This document shows positions 57,368 through 64,000 of a DNA stretch of 64,000 nt, one piece after another. Location: positions 1,326,001-1,390,000 of the forward strand of contig NZ_CP029193.1 of assembly GCF_008642355.1 (NCBI RefSeq). Direction: 5' to 3'. The stretch is from Streptomyces venezuelae. Its GTDB lineage: Bacteria; Actinomycetota; Actinomycetes; Streptomycetales; Streptomycetaceae. The notes beneath the pieces were generated by a model. That model was not told the DNA's origin. It was given only the letters and a program-made list of their open reading frames with translations, and did not search any database. Both the position numbers and the translations under genes were made by a program. Numbering within the stretch: position 1 is the stretch's first letter; every line of letters starts with the position of its first letter.

Positions 57368-58810
57368 TCAGCGGAGGTTCAGCACTTCGTCGCAGGCCGC
57401 GCGCAGTCGCCGTACCCCCTCCGTGATCTCCCCCACCCCCGGCACCGCGGCGAAGCTCAACCGGACGTGGGCGGCGGGGGGTTCGGCGGCGAAGTACGGG
57501 CGGCCCGGCGCCACCGCGACGCCCGCGCGCAGTGCCGCGGAGGCGAACGCGGCCTCGTCGGCGCCGTCGGGCAGCCGCACCCACAGGTGGTAGCCGCCCG
57601 CCGGGATGTGCTCCACGGTGAGTTCGGGCAGCCGCAGCCGCAGCGCCGCCGACATGGCGTCCCTGCGCTCCTTCAACTCGCCCGCGACCGCCCGCAGATG
57701 GCGCGGCCAGGCAGGCGAGCCGACGAGTTCGAGTGCCGCCTCCTGGAGTGGCCGCGGGACGAAGAAGTGGTCGACGACCTGGATGGCGCGGAGCCGTTCG
57801 AGGACCGGGCCGCGGGCCGCGAGCGCGCTGACGCGGAAGCTCGGCGAGGTGGCCTTGGTGAGGGAGCAGACGTGGACGACGACGCCGTCGGGGTCGTCGG
57901 AGGAGAGCGGGCGCGGCAGTGGCCCGGCGTCCTCGTGGACGAGGCGGCGCACGAAGTCGTCCTCGATGACGAACGCACCCGCCTCGCGGGCGATCCGCAG
58001 GACCTCCGGGCGGCGCTCGGCGGAGAGCACGGCCCCGGTCGGGTTCTGGAACAGCGGCTGGCAGACGAAGACCCGGGCGCCGGTCGCACGGAACGCGGCC
58101 TCCAGGAGCTGGGGCCGCACTCCGTCCGTGTCGACGGGCACGGGGACAGGCCGCAGGCCCGCCGCCCGCGCGATGGCGAGCATGCCGGGGTACGTGGGGG
58201 ACTCGACCAGGACGGGAGCGCCGGGCGGGGCGAGCGCCCGTAGCGCCGTCGTCAGGGCGCTCTGGCCGCCGGCCGTGATCAGGACCTCGGCCGCCGTGAC
58301 GGCCCCGCCGATCCCCCGCGCGAACCATTCGCGCAGCTCGGGCAGGCCGTCGACGGGTGGCCGCCCCCATGCGCCGGGCCGTCGTCCCGCGCGGGCGAGG
58401 GCCGCCGCCATCGCCTGTCCGGGCTGGAGGGCCGGGTCGAGGTAGCCGCCGTTGAACTCGATGACACCGGGCGGCGGAGCGGCGAGCGTGGCCAGGACGC
58501 CGGTCGCGTCGACCGAGCGCGGCACGAGCTCCGCGGCGGCGTCGGCGCTCAACGTCACCTCCTGCCACGAGGTGTCCCCCGCGGGGGCGGCGGGCGCCGT
58601 CGGCTCGGCGCGGAAGACGCCCGCGCCGGGGCGGGTGACGACGAGACCTTCGGCGGCGAGCTGCGCGAGGGCCCGCGACACGGTCACGGGGCTCACCCTG
58701 AACCGCTCCACGATCGCCCGACTCGATGGCAGCTTTCCACCCGGTGAGTAGCGATCCAGCTCATTCCGCAGCCGTTTCGCCAGGTCGCCCACACTGCTAC
58801 TGTCTTGCAT
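57368..58810 (-). CDS. MocR-family regulator (GntR domain plus aminotransferase fold)
   Basis: A 480-residue fusion. The N-terminal winged helix (KLPSSRAIVERFRVSPVTVSRALAQLAAEGLV) is followed by a class I aminotransferase domain with ITAGGQSALTTALRAL, QNPTGAVLS and SLTKATSPSFR (PLP Lys). MocR proteins sense amines or PLP and often control transport of the same compound. The ATG at 58810 shares two bases with the ATG of the divergent EamA exporter gene. Confidence 0.92.
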   Translation of the reverse strand: MQDSSSVGDLAKRLRNELDRYSPGGKLPSSRAIVERFRVSPVTVSRALAQLAAEGLVVTRPGAGVFRAEPTAPAAPAGDTSWQEVTLSADAAAELVPRSVDATGVLATLAAPPPGVIEFNGGYLDPALQPGQAMAAALARAGRRPGAWGRPPVDGLPELREWFARGIGGAVTAAEVLITAGGQSALTTALRALAPPGAPVLVESPTYPGMLAIARAAGLRPVPVPVDTDGVRPQLLEAAFRATGARVFVCQPLFQNPTGAVLSAERRPEVLRIAREAGAFVIEDDFVRRLVHEDAGPLPRPLSSDDPDGVVVHVCSLTKATSPSFRVSALAARGPVLERLRAIQVVDHFFVPRPLQEAALELVGSPAWPRHLRAVAGELKERRDAMSAALRLRLPELTVEHIPAGGYHLWVRLPDGADEAAFASAALRAGVAVAPGRPYFAAEPPAAHVRLSFAAVPGVGEITEGVRRLRAACDEVLNLR

Positions 58811-59753
58811 GACAGCACAGGATAGCGCTACTCGCCCGACCCGGATAGCGGTCCCCACCCCGGCCACAGCACCCCGGGACCCCGCCCCCGCGGGCACGCA
58901 CCGCACCGGCACCCTCATGGCCGCCCTCGGCGTCATCGCCTTCTCCCTCACGTTCCCCTCCACCGCCTGGGGCCTCGAAGGCATCGGCCCGTGGAGCTTC
59001 GTGACCCTGCGCGGGGCGCTCAGCGCGCTCGTCGCGGGCGGCTGTCTGCTCGCGCTGCGCGTCGCGGTCCCCGACCGCCGCCACTGGGCGGGTCTCGCGG
59101 TCGTCGGCGCCGGTGTCGTCGTCGGCTTCCCGCTGCTCACCACGCTCGCCCTGCAGACCTCGACCACCGCCCACGCGGCCGTGGTCGTCGGACTGCTCCC
59201 CCTCACGACCGCGGTCTTCGCCGCGCTGCGCACGGGCGCCCGCCCGTCGCGCACGTTCTGGGTGGCGGCGCTCGCCGGGGCGGCGGCTGTCATCGGGTTC
59301 ACCGTGCAGCAGAGCGGCGGCGCCCTCACCACCGCCGACCTGTACCTCTTCGGCGCGCTGCTGATCTGCGCGGCCGGCTACACCGAGGGCGGCCGCCTGG
59401 CCCGCGAGATGCCCGGCTGGCAGGTCATCGGCTGGGCGCTGATCCTCTGCCTGCCGCTCAACATCGCGGGCGCGGTCCTCGCCCTGCCCCACGAGTCCTT
59501 CCACCTCACCGGACACAGCACGGCGGGGCTGCTCTACGCGGCGCTCGGCTCGCAGTTCCTCGGCCTGGTCGTCTGGTACCGGGGCATGGCGGCGATCGGC
59601 GTCCCCAAGGCCAGCCAGCTGCAGCTCGCCCAGCCGCTCCTGACACTGGTGTGGTCGGTGTTCCTGCTCGGCGAGCACCTCACCGTCGCCGCGCCCCTCA
59701 CGGCGGCCGCGGTCCTCGTCTGCATCGCGGTCACCCAACGGGCCCGCGGCTGA
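58809..59753 (+). CDS. EamA/DMT-family exporter
   Basis: A 314-residue transporter with about ten helices in two EamA repeats (GVIAFSLTFPSTAWGLEGIG...; second half GALLICAAGYTEGGRLAREMPGWQVIGW). Such proteins export amino acids or metabolites. The ATG at 58809 overlaps the divergent mocR start by 2 bp; no ribosome site fits, so both mRNAs may be leaderless. A later in-frame ATG at 58917 (MAALGVIAF) is possible but would cut off the polar N-terminus only. Confidence 0.9.
   Translation: MTAQDSATRPTRIAVPTPATAPRDPAPAGTHRTGTLMAALGVIAFSLTFPSTAWGLEGIGPWSFVTLRGALSALVAGGCLLALRVAVPDRRHWAGLAVVGAGVVVGFPLLTTLALQTSTTAHAAVVVGLLPLTTAVFAALRTGARPSRTFWVAALAGAAAVIGFTVQQSGGALTTADLYLFGALLICAAGYTEGGRLAREMPGWQVIGWALILCLPLNIAGAVLALPHESFHLTGHSTAGLLYAALGSQFLGLVVWYRGMAAIGVPKASQLQLAQPLLTLVWSVFLLGEHLTVAAPLTAAAVLVCIAVTQRARG
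58820..58850. promoter_or_regulatory. direct repeats for MocR
   Basis: GGATAGCG at 58820-58827 and 58843-58850, spaced 23 bp, about two helical turns. Each contains a TATCC on the minus strand; TATCCT is a plausible -10 for mocR. Confidence 0.6.
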
Positions 59754-59848
59754 CGGGCTGCCCGCCCGACAGGTCCCAACTCCCGCCACCCGTCGTACAC
59801 TTGCCGCCACAGATCGCGACCGCAGAGCGGGACGAGGGGGCACTCCAG

Positions 59849-60043
59849 ATGCGTGCAACCGTAGGCGACGAGCTGGTGGTGCACGGCAGGATCGTCGGGC
59901 AGCACGACAGGATCGCGCAGGTCGTCGAGGTGCTGGGGGCGAACGGCGGACCGCCGTACCGCGTCCGCTTCGAGGACGGCCACGAGACCGTGATGTCGCC
60001 GGGGCCCGACACCGTCGTACGGCACCAGGACCCGGCTTCCTGA
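59849..60043 (+). CDS. DUF1918-family small protein
   Basis: A 64-residue protein, MRATVGDELVVHGRIVGQHDR..., with the whole DUF1918 pattern and ending GHETVMSPGPDTVVRHQ. The fold is SH3-like. The family is common in actinobacteria without known function. The ATG at 59849 has GAGGGGG about nine bases upstream. Confidence 0.88.
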   Translation: MRATVGDELVVHGRIVGQHDRIAQVVEVLGANGGPPYRVRFEDGHETVMSPGPDTVVRHQDPAS

Positions 60044-60069
60044 CCCACGAGGATCAGCACCGACGAGGA

Positions 60070-61311
60070 TCAGCGCGGCGGCTTCGCCGGCTTCTGGTAG
60101 TGGTCGGCGACCACCCGCGCCATCGCGCCGATCTTGTCGACGCCGACCTCCTTCGCGGAGAAGTAGACGTGCCCGCGCACCTCGCGGAAGCCCTCGGCGT
60201 ACGTGAGGTGCCGGGACAGCTCCGCGGGGTCCTGCCATGCCGCGGGCTGCGCCGGGTCGCCCGCCTTGTACAGGGCCTCGCCGATGTAGAGGTTGACGCC
60301 CGTGCCGCGCACGACGTCGTTCCACCACGGGATGAGCTTCGCGTAGTCCGCGGCGGGGAAGCCGATGTTCCAGTACACCTGCGGGACGATGTAGTCGATC
60401 CAGCCCTTCTTCACCCAGCCGCGGGTGTCCGCGTACAGGTCGTCGTAGGTCTGCACGCCCGCCCGGGTGTCCGAGCCCGTCGGGTCGGTGGCGATGTTCC
60501 GCCAGACCGCGAAGGGGCTGATCCCGAACTGGGTGCGCGCCCGCGCCTTCTTCACCCGCCGGGCCATCTCGCGCACCAGCCGGTCGATGTTGTCCCGCCG
60601 CCACGAGGCCCGGTCGGGGAAGCCGCCGCCGTACCGCTCGAAGGCGTCGTCGTCGTCGAAGACCTGGCCCGCGACGGGATACGGGTAGAAGTAGTCGTCC
60701 CAGTGCACCGCGTCGATCGGGTAGCGGCGCACGGCGTCGAGCATCGCGTCCTGCACGAAGCGCCGCACCGCGGGCAGCCCCGGGTTGTAGTACAGCTTCC
60801 CGCCGTACGGCACGACCCAGTCGGGGTGCACCCGCGCCGGGTGCGTGGCCACCAGACGGGACGGGTCCGTGTGGTTGGCGATCCGGAAGGGGTTGAACCA
60901 CGCGTGCAGCTCCAGGCCCCTGCGGTGCGCCTCGTGGACGGCGGTGCCCAGCGGGTCCCAGCCCGGGTCCTTGCCCTGGACGCCGGTCAGGTACTCCGAC
61001 CACGGCTCGTAGGGCGATGGCCACAGGGCGTCCGCGGTGGGACGCACCTGGAAGACCACCGCGTTGAGTCTGCGGTTCACGGCCGAGTCCAGAAAGGCCA
61101 GCAGCTCGCTGCGCTGCTGAGCCGCCGGAAGCCCCGGCTTGGACGGCCAGTCACGGTTCACGACGCTCGCCAGCCACATGCCGCGCAGTTCGCGGCCGTC
61201 CTTCGGACGCCGGGCGGACGCGGCGACCGCGTCCCCGGTCGTCGCCAGACCCGCCAGTGTCGCGGCGGCCACCAGAGAGAAACCCCGACGTGACATACGC
61301 CTCATCTGCAT
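60070..61311 (-). CDS. secreted family-10-like glycoside hydrolase (GHL10)
   Basis: A 413-residue protein. Tat signal: Arg pair in SRRGFSLVAAATLAG near the start. The catalytic barrel begins RELRGMWLASVVNRDWPSKPG and contains FQVRPTADALWPS, HAWFNPFRI, IDAVHWDDYFYPYPV and IVPQVYWNIGF, as in YngK/DUF4015-like glycoside hydrolases. It probably acts on cell-wall or biofilm glycans outside the cell. ATG 61311 has AGGGGG upstream; ATG 61305 is also possible. Confidence 0.88.
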   Translation of the reverse strand: MQMRRMSRRGFSLVAAATLAGLATTGDAVAASARRPKDGRELRGMWLASVVNRDWPSKPGLPAAQQRSELLAFLDSAVNRRLNAVVFQVRPTADALWPSPYEPWSEYLTGVQGKDPGWDPLGTAVHEAHRRGLELHAWFNPFRIANHTDPSRLVATHPARVHPDWVVPYGGKLYYNPGLPAVRRFVQDAMLDAVRRYPIDAVHWDDYFYPYPVAGQVFDDDDAFERYGGGFPDRASWRRDNIDRLVREMARRVKKARARTQFGISPFAVWRNIATDPTGSDTRAGVQTYDDLYADTRGWVKKGWIDYIVPQVYWNIGFPAADYAKLIPWWNDVVRGTGVNLYIGEALYKAGDPAQPAAWQDPAELSRHLTYAEGFREVRGHVYFSAKEVGVDKIGAMARVVADHYQKPAKPPR

Positions 61312-61492
61312 GCCCCCTGAGCTCGCTGTGCACCGACACCCCTTGCCGGTTGGGCACAGCATGCCCGACCCGGCCCGTCATGGCGCCCTCATTGCGGAGT
61401 AACGTTCACGGCCGAGGCAGGCACCGCATCCATATACGGGGGAAGTCCTGCCGGCCCCGTTGATCAGCGAAAGGCACGAGGTGACCGACTCC

Positions 61493-62353
61493 ATGACCGA
61501 TATCGCACGCGTCGGAGTGGTGGGCTGTGGCCAGATGGGCGCCGGAATCGCAGAGGTCTGCGCCCGCTCCGGACTGGACGTGAAGGTCGCGGAGACCACC
61601 GGCGAAGCCCTGGAGATCGGCCGTACGCGGCTGTACAACTCCCTTTCCAAGGCGGCCGAGCGCGGCAAGATCTCCGAGGAGGAGCGCGACGCGACCCTGG
61701 ACCGCCTGAGCTTCACCACCGACCTCGGCGAGTTCTCCGACCGTGACCTGGTCATCGAGGCCGTCGTCGAGAACGAGCAGGTCAAGACCGAGATCTTCCA
61801 GGTGCTCGACCAGGTGGTGACCCGGCAGGACGCGATCCTCGCCTCCAACACCTCCTCCATCCCGCTGGTGAAGCTGGCCGTCGCGACCTCGCGTCCCGAC
61901 CAGGTCATCGGCATCCACTTCTTCAACCCGGCACCGGTGCAGCAGCTCGTCGAGCTGATCCCCGCGCTGACCACCTCCGAGGGCACCATCAGCCGGGCGC
62001 AGGCCGTGGTCGAGAAGGTCCTCGGCAAGCACGCGATCCGCGCCCAGGACCGCTCGGGCTTCGTGGTGAACGCCCTGCTCATCCCGTACCTGCTCTCCGC
62101 CATCCGGATGTTCGAGTCGGGCATCGCGAGCCGCGAGGACATCGACAACGGCATGGAGATGGGCTGCGCCCACCCGATGGGGCCGCTGAAGCTCTCCGAC
62201 CTGATCGGCCTGGACACGGTCGCCTCGGTCGCCGACTCCATGTACACCGAGTACAAGGAGCCGCTGTACGCCGCTCCCCCGCTGCTGCAGCGGATGGTCG
62301 ACGCGGGCCGCCTCGGCCGGAAGTCCGGCTCGGGTTTCTACACGTACGCCTGA
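61493..62353 (+). CDS. 3-hydroxybutyryl-CoA dehydrogenase
   Basis: A 286-residue enzyme. The NAD fold is GVVGCGQMGAGIAEV, the catalytic His-Glu region IHFFNPAPVQQLVELIP, and the C-terminal domain ends KSGSGFYTYA. It oxidises 3-hydroxyacyl-CoA in fatty-acid or polyhydroxybutyrate metabolism. ATG 61493 has GAGGTG nine bases upstream; GTG 61481 would add four residues. The length fits the single-domain form. Confidence 0.93.
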   Translation: MTDIARVGVVGCGQMGAGIAEVCARSGLDVKVAETTGEALEIGRTRLYNSLSKAAERGKISEEERDATLDRLSFTTDLGEFSDRDLVIEAVVENEQVKTEIFQVLDQVVTRQDAILASNTSSIPLVKLAVATSRPDQVIGIHFFNPAPVQQLVELIPALTTSEGTISRAQAVVEKVLGKHAIRAQDRSGFVVNALLIPYLLSAIRMFESGIASREDIDNGMEMGCAHPMGPLKLSDLIGLDTVASVADSMYTEYKEPLYAAPPLLQRMVDAGRLGRKSGSGFYTYA

Positions 62354-62416
62354 CGACCCGTACGCCATGCGGCGTACGCGCGGATCACTCCCCGTACGAA
62401 CACTCTCTGTACCCGA

Positions 62417-62448
62417 CGGGCCCGGCACTCCTGCGAGTGCCGGGCCCG
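62417..62448 (+). terminator. terminator after 3-hydroxybutyryl-CoA dehydrogenase
   Basis: A perfect 14-bp stem (62417-62430 with 62435-62448), loop CTGC. An 8-bp stem at 62359-62378 precedes it. Confidence 0.85.
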
Positions 62449-62579
62449 CGGCGTTCACACAGGGTGTGCGCGGCGGGCTCGCATATGCCCGTCGCACACT
62501 CTCCCGCCCTGGTCACCGGGCGGGTTGACTGCCTGTGCGGATGAAGGGGGGACGCGCCACTACAGAGAGGAGTGGACTC

Positions 62580-62837
62580 GTGACCATCGACGGCGAGAGT
62601 GCCGTGGTCCCGGAAGAACTCGCTGAGTTACGCCGAAGCCTGGAGGTGGGCCTTGCCCGCGTCGACGGACGGCTGGCGTTGCTCAGTCAGCACGACGAAC
62701 AGACCGCCAAGAACGTGGAGACCATGGAGGCCCGGGTCGCCGCGCTGGAGAACACACGCTGGCCCCTCCCCACGATCGTCGCTCTCGCGGCGGTCGCGGC
62801 AATCGCGGTGTCGGTCTGGCAGGCGCTCGGCCATTAG
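62580..62837 (+). CDS. small coiled-coil membrane protein with a TTA codon
   Basis: An 85-residue protein. Residues ~10-58 form a charged coiled coil (ELAELRRSLEVGLARVDGRL, EQTAKNVETMEARVAALEN), then one transmembrane helix (PTIVALAAVAAIAVSVWQAL). The frame has TTA at 62628-62630 (codon 17), so translation should need the bldA tRNA. GTG 62580 has GGAGTGG upstream. The function is unknown. Confidence 0.72.
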   Translation: MTIDGESAVVPEELAELRRSLEVGLARVDGRLALLSQHDEQTAKNVETMEARVAALENTRWPLPTIVALAAVAAIAVSVWQALGH

Positions 62838-63380
62838 CTAGCGCGCGTCCTGGCCGAGACGCAGATGGTGCAGGAGGAGGAGCGCCGCGGCCATGTTGGC
62901 GGCCGGGACCTCCCCACGGGTCACCATGTCGGGAACCAGTTTGAGCGGGACCCACTCGCGGCGGTCCGACTCGAAGGCGTCCTCGGGATGACCGATGTAC
63001 GTCCCCTCGTCGGACCAGTAGATGTGGTGCCTGGCGTCAGTGAGTCCATTGGACGGCTCGACGCTCATCAGGTGCCGCAGCGGGCCCGGTCGCCACCCGG
63101 TCTCCTCCTCCATTTCGCGTGCCGCGGCGTACGCGATGTCCTCGCCGTCCTCGACGACGCCTGCCGCGAGTTCCCAGCCCCAGCTGTCGGTGATGAAGCG
63201 GTGTCGCCACAGCAGGAGCACCTCGTTGGCGTCGTTGACGACGGTGGCCACGGCGACGGGCCGCATCCGTATGAGGAAGTGGTCCAGATGCCGGCCGTCG
63301 GGCAGTTCGACATCCGCGAGATTGACCGTGAACCACCGATTTCCATACACAGTTTGTTCGCTCTGTTTCGTCCACTGCAC
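62838..63380 (-). CDS. NUDIX hydrolase
   Basis: A 180-residue NUDIX protein. The Nudix box GVVEDGEDIAYAAAREMEEETGW is complete with the metal-binding REMEEE. The flanking WGWELAAG and HHIYWSDEGTYIG resemble ADP-ribose pyrophosphatases. The GTG at 63380 has GGAAGGTGG upstream. Its stop abuts the stop of the TTA gene. Confidence 0.9.
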   Translation of the reverse strand: MQWTKQSEQTVYGNRWFTVNLADVELPDGRHLDHFLIRMRPVAVATVVNDANEVLLLWRHRFITDSWGWELAAGVVEDGEDIAYAAAREMEEETGWRPGPLRHLMSVEPSNGLTDARHHIYWSDEGTYIGHPEDAFESDRREWVPLKLVPDMVTRGEVPAANMAAALLLLHHLRLGQDAR

Positions 63381-63497
63381 GGTTCTGCCACCTTCCGATC
63401 GGTAGATGGCAATATCGCAGCAGACAAAACGTGTGAGCAGCGTGTGTGCGCTTCGGAACGGTGAGTGCACGCGATCGCGGACCGGGGGTGCTGCGCG

Positions 63498-64000
63498 TTA
63501 CAGGGGGACGCGCAGCGCCCCTGCGATGAGCTCGGCGGCCTCGGCCGTACCCGCGCAGTCGCTGCGGACCAGGTGCTCACGCACGGCGCGCAGCCGGTCG
63601 CGCAGCCGCTGGGACTCCATGCCCCGGGCCTGTTCCGCCATCTCCACGGCCGTGACCACCGCCTCGTCGGTGTTGCCCTGGCGCAGCTCGATCTGGCTGA
63701 GCATGGCGAGGCGATGCACCCGCCCCCGGTCGTGCGCCGGAGTGTCCACGGCCGCCGCGGCATGCTCACGGGCGCTGGCGAGATCGCCCAGACTGAGCAG
63801 CGCCTCCGCCACTTGCACGTTGACCAGGCCGGGCTGGACATAGCCCGTCTCGTCCGGCTCGCGGCCGCGCAGGATCCGATCGGCCGCCGCCTCCGCACGC
63901 CGGATGCAGGACAGCGCGCTCCTGCCGTCGCCCAGGTGCGCATACGCCTTGGCCTGCATCGCGTACAGGTCGGAGGCGAGCGCCGGGGTGAGATCGCGCC
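63498..64000 (-). CDS. C-terminal part of a TPR-type regulator (partial)
   Basis: Only the 3' end lies in the window; the frame runs open to 64000. About 167 residues of tetratricopeptide-like helices are visible (ASDLYAMQAKAYAHLGDGR, LVNVQVAEALLSLGDLASAREHA, RLAMLSQIELRQGNTDEAV). The pattern is that of Streptomyces XRE-TPR regulators such as NsdA, whose helix-turn-helix would lie beyond the window. Stop TAA at 63498-63500. Confidence 0.75.
   Translation of the reverse strand, partial: RDLTPALASDLYAMQAKAYAHLGDGRSALSCIRRAEAAADRILRGREPDETGYVQPGLVNVQVAEALLSLGDLASAREHAAAAVDTPAHDRGRVHRLAMLSQIELRQGNTDEAVVTAVEMAEQARGMESQRLRDRLRAVREHLVRSDCAGTAEAAELIAGALRVPL

Overview
The window is chromosomal DNA from a Streptomyces species. 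G+C is very high throughout. Genes are packed with 4-base stop/start overlaps and GTG starts are frequent. It carries ssgB, a sporulation gene found only in morphologically complex actinomycetes, plus Ser/Thr kinase, SigJ-type (ECF41), MocR and HxlR genes typical of that genus. The order ssgB / pabBC / tRNAs / cobA-cobT-cobL / metNIQ / argH / argRDBJC matches what I remember of the SCO1541-SCO1580 part of S. coelicolor. This is therefore mostly core chromosome with accessory insertions, mainly at 39.7-62 kb. I see no rRNA, IS element, CRISPR array, prophage or secondary-metabolite cluster.

Layout. 0.2-5.8 kb: ssgB, a CGNR zinc-finger protein, small membrane proteins, a DsbA-like protein, a double GNAT protein, and the pabB-pabC pair for p-aminobenzoate. 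5.9-6.5 kb: a tRNA cluster (Gly, Cys, three identical Val) with a clear promoter and terminator. 6.5-11.7 kb: zinc-ribbon protein, APH-fold kinase, small proteins, a membrane-anchored Ser/Thr kinase and a SpoU-type RNA methyltransferase that converge on one shared hairpin. 11.7-18.7 kb: cobalamin genes cobA, a very large bluB-cobT fusion, and cobL. 19.6-23.5 kb: a methionine ABC transporter (metN, metI, two metQ copies) preceded by a leaderless short ORF with a Cys-Met-Cys-Arg-Met-Cys run, probably a sulfur-sensing leader peptide. 23.6-31.9 kb: HAD phosphatase, membrane proteins, GNAT, an ECF-like sigma factor, glycerophosphodiesterase, acyltransferase, a TetR/MFS efflux pair and an aldo/keto reductase. 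31.9-39.2 kb: arginine genes argH and argCJBDR with ARG-box-like sites over both promoters.

39.3-47.7 kb: an HxlR/oxidoreductase pair with a perfect palindrome between them, a rifamycin phosphotransferase (rph) with a RAE-like element and a divergent promoter/terminator, a TTA-containing GtrA-like gene, an AhpD/SigJ (ECF41) operon with a textbook ECF41 promoter, and a DUF5997 gene divergent from a LysR effector domain that has no DNA-binding part. 47.7-64 kb: monomeric isocitrate dehydrogenase, a second TetR/MFS pair with a double palindromic operator, a secreted hydrolase pair, an aldo/keto reductase behind a MerR-type 19-bp-spacer promoter, a MocR regulator whose start codon overlaps that of a divergent EamA exporter, a GH10-like secreted hydrolase, 3-hydroxybutyryl-CoA dehydrogenase, a TTA-containing small membrane protein, a NUDIX hydrolase, and the 3' end of a TPR regulator cut by the window edge.

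Cobalamin synthesis and methionine uptake lie side by side, and methionine synthase usually needs B12. Arginine synthesis is one repressor-controlled regulon. Several accessory genes (rph, two MFS pumps, two TetR, HxlR, MocR) look like drug or stress responses, each with its own operator.
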